From Calliphora vicina (taxonomy: Eukaryota; Arthropoda; Insecta; Diptera; Calliphoridae): a stretch of DNA of 64,000 bases. Positions 49,866 to 61,387 of this stretch are shown one piece after another. Position numbers and translations under genes: made by a program. The notes under the pieces are model-generated. The model was given only the letters and a program-made list of their open reading frames with translations. It made no database searches and was not told the DNA's origin. The stretch lies in NCBI RefSeq assembly GCF_958450345.1, contig NC_088783.1, forward strand, positions 17,363,701-17,427,700. Direction: 5' to 3'. Within the stretch, counting starts at the first letter, position 1. Each line of letters starts with the position of its first letter.

Positions 49866-51395
49866 GAGGCTGACTTTTCTATCTAGGACTAATTGTCCAT
49901 TTAATAATTTTCATAAAAAGACAAACTAACACATTAATTTAAAACATTAATAAATTTAAAGCTCACCAATACACATGTTTCAAGATGTTCTACTAAACAT
50001 CCTTTTGTTTATTTATAAGTTTAATTTTTTATTTCTAAACATGATGTATTCCATATTCATTGTTTTAGTGTTTATAAGATGAGAGCACATTTGCCATTTT
50101 TGCCAAGATTTAAAACAAATATTGATGGCAAAACTGTAGGCCTGTCTAATAATGTTTGTAGCTGGTTCTATGTGACTTTTCAACATGACAAATCTGGTTT
50201 TGCCATCATTTATCATGGGCATAGAGACAAATACTAAATTTAACATTTCACATCTTTTGTTTCTCCTTCGCTTGGGCATAGAATCCCTGTAAGAATATCA
50301 ATGCAAATACACACAAACCTAAATATATCAATGTATCCTTGTAAATAAATTTACATGTTATCCATATCCATAACCATACACACATACATTTCTTTAAGGA
50401 TACATGTGAGTTTTGAGTGTCATGAATGTGTAAGTGCGTGTAAAGTTTTAGTTTTTTTGCTTTCTTGCTTTCCTCAATTTCATGTTGTGTCTTTTCTTTT
50501 CTAATTTTTTTTATCATCATTAACTATTTTCTATTAAGTCTCATCATTGAGTTGGTTTCTAATGTGTGTGTGTGTGCTGCAGGTTTTGTAGGCTTGTGAT
50601 CCTTTCCTTTCCTTTTTTGTTTTAGTCTTTGTGCTTTTGTCTTAAACAAAAAAATTCTACAACGTTTATTTGTTTTGCTACCAATGTTACCAATAATGCC
50701 ACATGATAAATTATGCACATCACCGAATTAGGTTAGTAGCTTTTTTCTTTTTTGTTGCTCTATTTTTTTTTTCGGTGGTAGCCTTTTTCTTTAGCTTCAG
50801 CTTCTAGTTTTATTTAGAATTCCTTTTTTTTTGTGTGGTAGGTTGGTTGTTGTTGCTACTAATCTTATACTCGACACTTTTGTGAGGCCATAAAATGCGT
50901 AGGCTGTCGTTAAAGTGAAATAAAAGTGTCCAGCTTTCGGAAGGACTGATTTATGGCTATTTAGAAAAGAAATAGATAAAATTGGTAAGATGCCAGTGAA
51001 AGGTTCATGGTGGTGGGTAGGCATTTAATGTTGGGAAATTCTATGATATGTTTAAAAGGGAAAATTTAATGGGTGTTGCTTTTCCTTGCAAATATGCAAT
51101 TACAATTTAACAATAAATAAAAGAAAACTACTCAAAGTATGCTCAAGGCTCATAAAGGACAGCAGTCGGATTCATAGAGTAATATACATAGACCGGAAAC
51201 TCTGCTGTCAAAGACCTAAGTGGTGTGAATGTATTAGTAAGAAAAACTGTGAGAAAACAAAAACATGTGTTAATTTTTGAGTGATTTTTTTGTTTGAGTT
51301 TTTTTCTAGTTTCCGCTCTATATATATTTCCTCTATAGTCGGATTTGTCATCTCCGATTTAAACGAACAATCGGAATCGGAAAATATAAAATTTT
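49866..51395. other. Intergenic DNA, no gene recognised
   Basis: Several minus-strand open frames of 64-90 codons (50013-51024) have no motif, no splice support and AT-driven composition. Confidence 0.35.
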
Positions 51396-51491
51396 GTGCC
51401 AACAAAGCGTCATATGCGGGAAGTTTTGCTTTACTTTATTAGTTTGAAAAAAAAGTGCCGCTGAACCAGGTCGATTGCTCACCAAAGCTTA

Positions 51492-51754
51492 GTCCCGGTC
51501 CACACTGTGAAACATTTGCTGCAAAACATTTTTAAATTCTCTTTTGAAACTGCATTCGTGTCCACACAGTGAAGTTTTTGCTTTTCAGTTTTTGACATTT
51601 CTGTACAGTACGAATACGAACGAATAAATGTGGATGACATACTCAACAAAAACTTCATGTACATGAAACAAAGTTCTCTTTTTCATTCCTCTTTCCCCTT
51701 TCATCAACAAACTCAAATGTTTTGCAGCAAATGTTTCACAGTGTGGACCGGGAC
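51492..51754. mobile_element. 263-bp Harbinger-like MITE inserted in the mariner
   Basis: Begins gtcccggtccacactgtgaa and ends with the exact inverse (ttcacagtgtggaccgggac); the inverted match continues through acatttgctgcaaaacattt. Flanked by tta (51489-51491 and 51755-51757). A 3-bp TTA duplication is typical of PIF/Harbinger; no coding capacity. Confidence 0.9.
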
Positions 51755-51848
51755 TTATGATGAATGAGTTGCAACGTGCGAGCGATGGTTTATTTGCTTC
51801 AGAAGTGGTGACACGGAAGAGAAAGATCGCCCAGGCCAGCTAAACAAG

Positions 51849-52108
51849 GGGCCTTTTCGGAAATGCATCACTGCGCTGCATTTGATGAGCATCTGTGATT
51901 AGTTTGCGATGCTCATGCAAATCAGCTGATGCTGATGCGCAGACAATGCATCATCCATTTTTGTGATGCTTGTTTGATGGGTTTTTGCGCATCATATGTT
52001 TCACTGTTGCTTTTTAGAACTCATGACATTTGCAGTGTTGGCAACTTTTGCATTTTAGAATGTACTGCGCATCAGATGCAGCGCAGTGATGCATTTCCGA
52101 AAAGGCCC
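51849..52108. mobile_element. 260-bp MITE of a second family inserted in the same mariner
   Basis: Begins gggccttttcggaaatgcat and ends atgcatttccgaaaaggccc; the inverted match continues through cactgcgctgcat. Flanked by aag (51846-51848 and 52109-52111). Many internal gatgc/gcatc motifs give it extra secondary structure. Superfamily uncertain; 3-bp duplication suggests PIF/Harbinger again. Confidence 0.85.
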
Positions 52109-53139
52109 AAGTGTGAAGACCAAGAATTGGAGGCATTACTCAATGAAGATTGTTGTAAAACACAACAAGAGATTGCAAGATCATTGGGAGCTACTTAAGC
52201 ATCAATTTCAAAACGTTTGCGAGCAAAAGGATTCTTCCAAAAGCAGGAAAACTGGGTACCATGAGAGACCTCGAAAGACGATTATGCATGTCCTACATGC
52301 TGCTTGAACGCTATAAAGGAAAAAAATCATTTTTGCATCCAATCATTACTTGTGATGAAAAATGGATCCATTACGACTACCCGATGCATAAGAGATCGTA
52401 TGTGCAGCCCGGCCAACCAGCCGATTCGACACCAACGTTAAATATCCATGGAGCTAAGGTAATTCTCTGTATTTGGTGGGACCAAAAGGTTCCTATCTAT
52501 TATGAGCTGCTGAAATATGGCCAGACCATCACAGGGAACCTGTACCGATGGCAAAAGATTTGTTTGAAACGAGTATTTGATGAAAAACGCCCAGAATATG
52601 AGGACAGATATGAAACAGTAATATTCTATCATGACAACGCAAGGCCACATTATGCAATACCTGCTAAGTAAGAAGAATAGCTGATAAAAATTGTTTAGAA
52701 AGAAGTAGTTGGGAAGTTTGTAGTTTTGATCGATGCTGATCGCTTTCTCTGGGATAAGCCTCACTTTGGAACAGAGTATCCGAAATAGGCTCGATTCGTT
52801 TTTGGCATCAAAAGATGAGCAGTTCTTTTGGCTCGGAATCCATTTGTTGCCAGAAAGATGTGCCAATACCATAGACTAAACGCATAGAACAGAAGGGGAG
52901 AGCAATAAAATGGAAAAAATTACTCTCTTTTCATACATATGGGTGTTACCCCTTGGATGAATTTATATTGTAAAAATGTTCCAAATATCTTAGCTTAGAA
53001 GTTATGAACCAAAATGTGTTATTTTGGGGCATAACTCCTAAACGAAAGGAGTGTCAACTTTAATAAGTTTTACAATATAATGGCTGGTTGATCGTGAGGT
53101 TTGATTTATAATATAAAAGAACCATTTATGGCATTTACT

Positions 53140-53850
53140 GTTTGAAAATTATATCATTTGGCCATGACTACGTCTGAGGTGGTCCATTCGGAAGGTCCAA
53201 TATTGGGTGACTCGTTCAAGAATAGCGACTGGTATCTCGCGAATAATATGAGTAATGTTGAGCTTCCAAAGCGTCAATCGTGGCTGGTTTATTCTTGAAG
53301 ACTCAAACTTTACATATCCTCAGAGAAAATAGTCAAAAGGTGTGATATCGCACGATCTAGGTGGCAAATTTACATGTAGCAAAACGTGAAAGTAGGTGCT
53401 CACAAAAATGATTTCTCAACAAGGTCATTTTTTCACGCGCTGTATGGCTCATATCGCCGTCTTGTTGAAACCAGAGTTTACCGAGACCATGCGTTTGAAT
53501 TTCATGAAGCACATAGTCCATTAACATGGTGCGATTACGGTTACTATTAACGGTAATATTCTGATTTTCCTCATTTTCAAAAAGAAATATGGACCAATGA
53601 TTCCACCAGCCTATAAACCACACCATATCGTTGTTTTTAATGGATGTCTTGGTACTCTTAGGGTTGCTCACCAGCCCAATTGCGGCAAATTTGCGAGTGG
53701 TGTTGGCAAATAGTGGTTTCAGTAGATCGATTATGCGCACAGTAAGTTCCTGGAAGCATACGAAAAACATTTTTCACAGAACGCTGATTTTCGTAATACA
53801 GCTGAAGAATTTGGACACGCTATTGTGGTGTGTGTCTTTTCATGATGACT
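53140..53850 (-). pseudogene. IS630/Tc1/mariner-type transposase pseudogene, different family
   Basis: Minus-strand conceptual translation, start to end: RVQILQLYYENQRSVKNVFR (helix-turn-helix), then RKFAAIGLVSNPKSTKTSIK, FIGWWNHWSIFLFENEENQN (first catalytic region partly altered), ITVNSNRNRTMLMDYVLHEI, LGKLWFQQDGDMSHTAREKM (second Asp in QQDG), then PPRSCDITPFDYFL (third acidic residue, Asp) and RVTQYWTFRMDHLRRSHGQ. Several frameshifts. The QQDG-HT-R signature separates it from the HDN-type mariners nearby. Confidence 0.82.
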
Positions 53851-53983
53851 TGTGAAACGATACTGAACAAAAATTACACGGCAGTTTGATATGAGTCCTA
53901 TTTGATCTGCATAAAAAAGTATATTGAAAATCAATCCTCACCGTGAATCACCTTTTAGAAGGCGTTTCAGTTAACATATATAT

Positions 53984-54588
53984 TGTTACGAAATTGTACT
54001 TGAATTCAAATATAACGATTTTAAGGGCTGATTTAAAAGTAGCATAATGCTTTCAAATAACAGTGCTGTAATAGCCAACTGTAACATATCTGTGAGCATT
54101 ATTAAATAAAAGCTTTCAGTTTATTTGATCGTAAGTTGGCAACGCTGTATTCGAATTCGAATATTCAGTTAAAGAACATTGTAGAAAGTACACCACAGAT
54201 GGCGTATGTATTAGTAAGATCTAGAATATTCGAATTTTGACAGTTAAAGAACAATCTGGAGTACAGATGGCAGTGTTATAAATAGTGGCAGAGGTTGCAG
54301 TCGTAAGTGAGTTTATAAGAGACGCTTTTCGAATAAACATCAACTGAGTGCCTTAAAGTGTGTTGTGTTTTTCAAGTAAATTCGTGTACATTATAAATTG
54401 TGTCTGTATTTCTGCGAATTTACAAACGTGTATAAAAAACATTGAGTGAGTATTTAATTCTGTTGTTGTTGTACATTTGAATAAATAAAGAGTTGTTACA
54501 ATTTTCAAACTACTAAACGGCTTTTATTTGCAATCAAAAGTATCCGGTTTATTTAAAGGAAACGTTTTGAAGAGGTTAAAACGTAACA
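53984..54588 (+). mobile_element. Solo LTR of a gypsy-type retrotransposon
   Basis: 605 bp starting tgttacgaaattgtacttga and ending gaggttaaaacgtaaca (TG...CA). Flanked by atat on both sides (53980-53983 and 54589-54592), the 4-bp duplication and AT-rich target typical of gypsy/17.6-type elements. It has a TATA-like tataaatag (54277), and aataaataaa near 54480, giving orientation plus. No internal region remains, so it is a solo LTR. Related copies at 32190-33002. Confidence 0.9.
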
Positions 54589-54592
54589 ATAT

Positions 54593-55475
54593 GTATATTT
54601 TTTTAAAAAAATTTAAAATTGTTGGATTTTGAGATATGAAAATATTTAAGTCGGACTATAATGATTATCATGATCTAGGAATAAATTTTTCTTAACTAAT
54701 TGAGAATTATATTGTGGTTTTGTATGAAACTTTAAAGTTATTCGCAATGTTTTGTAAATTTTGTTGCTAGGTACATAATTTCTCTCCCTCTCCTCCTATT
54801 ATTTACACAAAAACACCAACACCAGCTTAGATTAGATATTAAGATTCAAACACTCCTTTTTTCTGGTTGCTCTTGATGTCGTCTCCATTGTTGTTGCTGC
54901 TGAGCTTGCCTAATCTATGTGTCAGAGATTAGGTTTACCAGAAAATACTCAGAGTGTGTGGGTGTCTGTATGTGTTCCAAACATGCGTGTGTGTCCCATT
55001 CATGTAAAAGTTTATTGGCCATTACCACCAACAGTCGTCAAACTCTATTGAATATTCTTGCCGTTTTTTTTTTACGATTTTCTTTGCCATTTCTTTGCCT
55101 GATTTAAAATTCTGAAAAACAATGTTTTGTAGACAACGTTGAATTTGAATTCTTAACATTTCTAATCAGTTAATTTGTAGGGCTTGTCAGGAAAGTGGAA
55201 GAAAGCTGAATACACATACAAGAATTTTGCAAATAAATCATAATATGACAAGTTTTTTGAGTTCAAAGTTTAGAGCATTTTGATGTTGGAGTTAAAGGAA
55301 GAGTGAAAAGGCTAATCAGTGTGTATTAATGGTATTATAGAAGGAAATTAATATGGATGAAGGTATTTTTTTTAAAGCAAATCATACAGATATTTTAATA
55401 TAATTAATTTACATTCACATACTCCGGTAAATGAAATATAATGTTTCTTATTAAAAAAAATTCGATTGATGTCTT
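54593..55475. other. Intergenic DNA, no gene recognised
   Basis: AT-rich, no supported coding sequence or repeat family. Confidence 0.4.
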
Positions 55476-55479
55476 GTTC

Positions 55480-56115
55480 GGCTCAGAAGTAATGATTTTG
55501 ATACCGAAGACAAAGATCGCCCAGGCCAGCCAAAAAAGTTTGAAGACCAATAATTTGAGGCATTAATCCATGAAGATTATTGTAAAACTCAACAAGAGCT
55601 TCCAAAATCATTGGGAGCTACTCAATCAGCAATTTCAAGCAGCAGGTTTTTATCCAAAAGCAGGGAAATTGAATACTATACGAATTGAACCCAAGACACC
55701 TTGAAATGCGATTTTGTATGAATCATTACTTGCGATAAAAATTGTATCCAGCCCGATCAAGCATCCATATCGAAACTAAAGCCAAATATCCATGAAGCTA
55801 ATGTAATTTTCTGTGTTTGGCTGAAATCTGGCCGGACCATCAAAGGGAACCTGTACCGAATGCAACTGATTCGTTTGACCGAAAAATGTCCAGAATATGC
55901 GGGCAGACATGAAACCGTAATAATTCCATCATGCCAACGATCGGTCACATGTTGCAATACATTACATACCACTATATGTTTCGATCGAAGCAGAACGCTC
56001 TCTCTGGGATACGCTTCACTTTGGAACTGAGTATCCGAAATTGGCTTGATTCGTTCATGGCCAATACTTTGAATAAATGTATATTGTACAAATTTTTAAG
56101 TCATACACTTTGGCT
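55480..56115 (+). pseudogene. Decayed mariner copy
   Basis: Matches the 51400 copy at aaagatcgcccaggccagcc (55518), the helix-turn-helix region (55550-55640), the CIWW/TGNLYR region (55800-55880), and the C-terminal FDRSRTLSLGYASLWN-like block (55980-56060). Ends near aagtcatacac (56098-56108), the terminal motif. Large deletions between blocks. Confidence 0.78.
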
Positions 56116-56984
56116 GTTTTTATTGTTATAAAAGAAGATTTCATCAGATCTCTGTCCTTAACTCTTATCAAAGTTAGATATATTCCGGGACGTAGTGGCC
56201 TGAATGGTTGTTTGATAGCTCACTATATGGTTAATCAATATACATATTTAAATCGCAATGAGATGGTTGAAAAATGGATGTTCTGTCTCTCTAGCTAAGT
56301 AAATGAAGAGTCGAGCATTCACAGGGAAGGTTAAATACCAGTTTCTTCCGTTTCGCGATGTATTCAGCTGCTGTTGAAGGGAAGCACTGTATGCAGGCCA
56401 CCACTTTCTTTCGACTTTGCATGTTTTAATATTGCGCCAGCTATTGTCAGGCTTTTGAAGTTAGTGTCGCTATTTTAATGGTCCCATGCGGTATTGTGAC
56501 AGATACCGCATCTGAGACATTTAGACCGGAACTTTCTCTAACAGGCTTGCTCATTACCGTTGTAGTCCCTAGAGTAAAGATAGGTGAACTTACATTGACA
56601 GTTCCTTTTTACAATGTTTTACTAAGGTTGATGTCGACGAAATTACCAGTGTTCATGCGAATTTTAAAATTTACTTGCCTCGCTGATCGCCAATACCGCA
56701 TCCTAGCTTTATCCGGAAGACGTATTGAAAATATTAACCCAAGTTAAACACAGAAGAAACCCGATCCAACGCCACAGTTAATCTTGGAACTATCAGTGTA
56801 TACTCTCAAGTCATTCCATTCCCGTCTGTAAGTAATAATAACTGCGAACACCCACCCTATGAAAGTCCGCAAAGAACGTCAGTTAGATGTCAGACAACGG
56901 AAGAATAAGTTGCTAGATTGTCTCCTATTTTAATTAGTAGAAACTGAAATATGTCATTTGTGCAGACGATATGGTGATATACAT
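56116..56984. other. Intergenic DNA, possible LINE debris
   Basis: Open frame 56478-56747 is without recognised motif. Base composition is less AT-rich than average, compatible with decayed transposon coding sequence. Confidence 0.3.
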
Positions 56985-57442
56985 AAGTAAAATCTAATAT
57001 CGGATACTCAGAAGTGAAGCGTATCCCAGAGAGAACGTAGTGCATCAATAGAAACTAATAGTAGTCGGACAGGGCAAGGTCTGAACTACAAAACATCCCA
57101 ACCACTTCATTCTAAATTCTTTTTTATTGTCATGATGGAACATTACGGTTTCATGCCCGGCCACAAATTCTAAGCATTTTTCGGCCAATGCTAGCTTCAA
57201 ACGAATCAGTTGCGTTCGGTACAGGTTCCCTGTGATGGGTTTCACGTACGATCTATTACGCTTCGGGTTATCGTAATGGATCAATTTTTCATCGCAAGTA
57301 ACGTTCTTTTTATACCCTTCAGCTTCGTGAGAAGGGTATATATAAGTTTGTCATTCCGTTTGTAATTTCTACATTTTTCATTTCCGACCCTATAAAGTAT
57401 ATATATTCTGGATCCTTATAGATAGCGGAGTCGATTAAGCCA

Positions 57443-57718
<276 letters not shown>

Positions 57719-57859
57719 AGACATACTTTCGAGAATTTTGCTATTTAAAATCAGCAAAATCCGTCCATAAATAACGGAGATATGAGCAAAAATCTGAGAC
57801 AACCTCTGAAAATTTCATCAAAAAACACAATGTATTGCATGCTTTGACAAAAAAACAAC

Positions 57860-58300
57860 AAAACGTATGCTTGGGTGTGCAAGCTTTGTGTATTTGTTTT
57901 TTTTTTTGTTTTTTGTTTCTTTTGGCGTTGTTGTTGTTTTTTATACAACTAAACGTTTGTTTGGTTGTGTGTTGGTTTTTTTGACAAAAAAGCAACAAAA
58001 CGTATGTTTTTGGATGTGCATGCTTTGCGTATTTTGTTTTTTTTTGTGTTTTGTTTCTTTTGGCGTTGTTGTTGTTTTTTATACAACTAAACGTTTGTTT
58101 GGTTGTGTGTTGGTTTTTTTGACAAAAAATCAACAAATCGTATGTTTGAATGTGCATGCTTTGCGTATTTTGTTTCTTTTGGCGTTGTTGTTGTTTTTTA
58201 TACAATTAAACGTATGTTTGGATGTGTGTTGGTTTCATTGCCTTGCGTATTTTGTTTTTTCTTTTGGTGTTTTGTTTCGCTTGGCGTTGTTGTTGTTTTT
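57860..58300. repeat. Four diverged tandem units
   Basis: Blocks centred on tttggcgttgttgttgttt at about 57921, 58058, 58178 and 58280, linked by atacaactaaacgtttgttt and gtgtgttggtttttttgaca. Confidence 0.85.
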
Positions 58301-58600
58301 TGTGTTCTTGATAAATTTAGGATGCTGTACGCTGAAAGTGGGCCATGTATATACATACCTATATACTAATTATAAAAAATAATAATGCATCCACAACAAA
58401 GGTGAAGGGTATATAAGATTCGGCATAGCCGAATATAGCACTCTTACTTGTTTAGCTTTCAATCATCATTTCGATCGTGCAAAATCGTCTTTCAAAGTCT
58501 CTCGGCTTCAATTCGTATGATACCCAATTTCTCTACTTTTTGATGAATCCTGCTGCTCCCAAACATTTTGAACATTTTTGAGGACATATCCTTGACGTGG

Positions 58601-59026
58601 ACTCAACGTTAACTCGAAAAAGGAGATATTTTAGGGTAGTACCCGGCTGGATATTATTCAGGAGAGCAGAACAGAAAATTCATATAGAGTATGAAATTAA
58701 ATTAATATGAATAAATCATGATTTATTAAATATATACTAAGTAATTTACATTTAAATTAAAACTAATTTGTACATCAAGCTCAAGCCAATAAAATTCAAA
58801 GAATATTCTTTAAAGTATACTACTTGAATCTTAATTATTTATAGCCAATTCCTATAAAGGATTTCAAAACTTATAAAAATCGTACTGTCGGCAATAATAA
58901 TGAACCCGCACGATAAATATAACTTTTGAAATACTCTAAGAAAGTGTAAAATAGTCCAGTTTCAATTGATGTACTTCGTGAGACTGACAGGAGTTGGCTT
59001 AAGCAGACAATAAGTGGCCGATGGAG
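58601..59026. other. Downstream flank / 3' UTR of the 59027-60216 gene
   Basis: No coding frame. A minus-strand AATAAA (tttatt at 58722-58727) about 300 nt beyond the stop could serve polyadenylation. Confidence 0.35.
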
Positions 59027-60216
59027 CTATATTTTATTTTTTATACGCTTTAGTTTATAAGGCTTAAGCAATTCACCTTCACTTGGTTGTTTAGGAGAAG
59101 AATTTCCCAGAACTGGAACACATAAATTGTCTTGTTTCTGGGTGGAAGAACAAAAATGTTTCCTTAAATTAATTTTCTGTTGATTTCCTTTATCTGGCAA
59201 ATCTCTGCTTCCTACAGAAGTTCGAGACAAACGTTTATGATTTTTTAAATTTTTTTCAGCTTCCACAATAGGTAAAGATGGCATGCTACGTTCTAGGGGA
59301 GTTGCAATTCTCTTGGTTAGCTTAGTTGATTATAGTTTATTCAAATAATCATTACCTTTAAACATTTGCCAGTTTTCCTTTAAGTGTTTGTTATCTATTC
59401 CATTAGTAGGCAAGGTTCGCCAAACTTTATTAGTTTTGTTATCGTTAGCTGCCTTAAAATCTTGACATTTCGCAGATACCTTTACTCGAGTTTTCAATAG
59501 TTCATCTATGGCCATAAGATCCCTTTGCATCCTGCCACTTACTTTCATGGCCCGCTGCATGGTATCTACATTAGAATTTATATATTGATTGTGGTTAGAA
59601 ATCATTAAGGAAGCTGATTTATGTTGCAGAGAACTAGATCTTTGCTGCTTAGATTTATCGAGACTATTAGTGGAAGCAGTATGATAAGCTCGAGTTGTAC
59701 TTGGTTTGTCATCTTTGTGATAAAATATACTACCACTTGAGCTACTGGCACTGGAGCAATAACGTTTTATATTAAAGATTTTATTACTGGAAGTTTCGAG
59801 TAATTTCCTAGGCGTAAGGGCTGCAGGTTTCTTGCTCATGAGATTGCTCTGCATTTGGGTTTCATAAATATTGGCTTTGGCCTTTAAAGGTTTGTTGGCT
59901 GCTGTTTGTTGACATTTACGATCTAGAAATTTGAGCTTTTTTAAGGGTCCATGGTTTTCTGATTTTACTGCTGCTCCTATTTTACCCTGCTGCAGGCCAT
60001 TCTTAAATGTCAGTGGCATTTGTTTGTACATTTTCCCTATGCAGGTGTTAACAATTTCATTGGTATTTTTTGATAGGATTTTGGACTGTAAAATATAAAG
60101 TGATTATTTTAAATAGCAGATTTGCTTAATTTTAAGTTTTTACTTACATTTAGTTTAAGATTTGCTTGCATAATTTTATTGAAATTACTTCTGGTCATTT
60201 TGGAGTTTATTTCCAT
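59027..60216 (-). CDS. Unrecognised basic Ser/Lys-rich protein, three exons
   Basis: Exons 60148-60216, 59356-60085 and 59027-59292 on the minus strand join in frame into about 354 aa. The start ATG at 60216 gives MEINSKMTRSNFNKIMQANL; intron 1 has a GTAAGT donor and a tttacag acceptor. Intron 2 is 63 nt: gtaatg donor, ctaac branch-point-like motif, acceptor actcccctag, phase 1. Read without splicing, a taa at 59330-59332 would stop translation at ...NDYLNKL. The product is very basic and hydrophilic, with a Ser run (SSASSSSGS, around residue 130) and Lys-rich stretches; no signal peptide, membrane span or known domain is visible. Such composition suggests a nucleic-acid- or cytoskeleton-associated protein, but that is only a guess. 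Codon use and intact frame argue it is real. Confidence 0.72.
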
Positions 60217-60700
60217 AAATCAAACGAATATTTTACAATAAATAAATTTAAATTGTATTGAAGTAGAGAAGCCTAAATTAATATTTTAGCTCTTGACGTT
60301 AATTTTTAGTACTTTTTTTGTTAAACTGAAAAAGAGTTGTATTTAATGGTAGTGAAATAGTTTTAATTATGGGCAAACCTTTCCCAAATATATTTTGGCT
60401 GTCGGTAATTTATCTCTCAAGATTTTGTTTTAACTGTTTATATTGGTAAAAAGCATACTCTAGAATGACTTTGTGCTATAACGGTTGACTATGTTGAGGT
60501 TACCTTTGTATGTTAACAGATATCGGAATATGCGAAGAGATTTAAATATCACCCCTTATTAGAGATCTTTCTAAAGAAAGTTGTACATCATATTGAGAGA
60601 TCATTTGATTTAATAATGTTTTTATATAGGATCTATAAATAGTGTTCTGTATTCAACTCCAATCGGCTCAACAGTTTGATCCAGGCCGGTACTTAGTAGT
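60217..60700. other. Upstream region of the 59027-60216 gene
   Basis: Should contain the promoter and 5' UTR; no core promoter motif can be picked out. No coding frame. Confidence 0.35.
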
Positions 60701-60704
60701 CTAA

Positions 60705-61005
60705 ATCGATCAGATGTTAGAAAACATAAGAGATCATATGTGAAGCCCGGCCAAGCAGCCGAATCGACACCAAAGGTAAATATGCATGGCGCTAAGATAA
60801 TTATCTGTAGTTGGTGAAATTTGACCAGACCATCATAGGGAAACTGCACCGAACGGAACTGCTTCGTTTTAAGCGAGCATTAGCCGAAAAATTTCCAGAA
60901 TATGCGGTCAGACATGAAACGCTCGGCCACATTATGCAATACCTGTTAAAAGCTGGAATGAAGTGGTTGGGAAGTTTTGCCTCTACCGCTTTATAGTCCA
61001 TAGTG
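60705..61005 (+). pseudogene. Mariner fragment
   Basis: Plus-strand match to the transposase centre: agatcatatgtgaagcccgg, ccaagcagccgaatcgacac, taaatatgcatggcgctaag, then TGKLHRTELLRFKRALAEKF and the cattatgcaatacctgttaa segment after the second catalytic Asp, whose HDN triplet is deleted. ~300 bp remain. Confidence 0.78.
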
Positions 61006-61077
61006 TTCTGGCAAACACTTCATGTGTAATGGAAATCAATGGAGTGCAACATTAAACTTCATATAAAACAAGTATTG

Positions 61078-61387
61078 GAGCTATATTCGGCTGTGCCGAA
61101 TCTTATATACCCTTCACCAAATTATACTTCAAAATACAAATTTAATATATTTTTATGTAAACAAATTTTTTTTTTCGAATTGTTACTTAAATTTTTTTTT
61201 TAAATTTTAAAATTTTTTTTGTTTTTTAAAATTTTGTTTTGGTGAAAAAAAATTCGACTTAAAAAATATTGAGGGTATTGCATTTTGATTTTTTTACACT
61301 TTATAGGGTCGGAAAATTATATTGTGGAAATTACAAACGGAATGACAATCTTATATATACCCATCTAACGAAGGTGAAGGGTATAAT
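61078..61387. mobile_element. Short copy of the interspersed repeat with both ends
   Basis: Starts ggagctatattcggctgtgc and ends acgaaggtgaagggtataa. 310 bp, no tandem core; useful as the minimal form of the family. Confidence 0.8.

Larger units (their letters stand above)
51400..52885 (+). pseudogene. Mariner transposase pseudogene with two MITE insertions
   Basis: The best mariner copy in the window. Removing two insertions (51492-51754 and 51849-52108) restores a continuous match: MREVLLYFISLK-like N-terminus, KIAQAS-type linker, CEDQELEALLNEDCCKTQQE helix-turn-helix region, ITCDEKWIHYDYPMHKRSYV (first catalytic Asp, 52345-52400), IHGAKVILCIWWDQKVPIYY, ITGNLYRWQKICLKRV, and FYHDNARPHYAIPAK (second Asp, 52625-52670). 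The third Asp segment is deleted after 52675; the C-terminus (LDSFLASKDEQFFWLGIH-like, LLPERCANTI) follows at 52780-52870. Stops and frameshifts (e.g. taa at 52197) make it inactive. Confidence 0.88.

Noticed and set aside
50013..51024. Four minus-strand open frames of 64-90 codons
   Set aside because: No splice signals linking them, no motifs, AT-driven composition.
57867..58382. Plus-strand 171-codon hydrophobic frame and minus-strand Lys/Gln-rich frame
   Set aside because: Both lie in tandem repeat units within the interspersed element.
59330..59332. Stop-codon readthrough in the 59027-60216 gene
   Set aside because: A 63-nt GT-AG intron with a good branch motif and acceptor explains the stop better; taa is also the least leaky stop.
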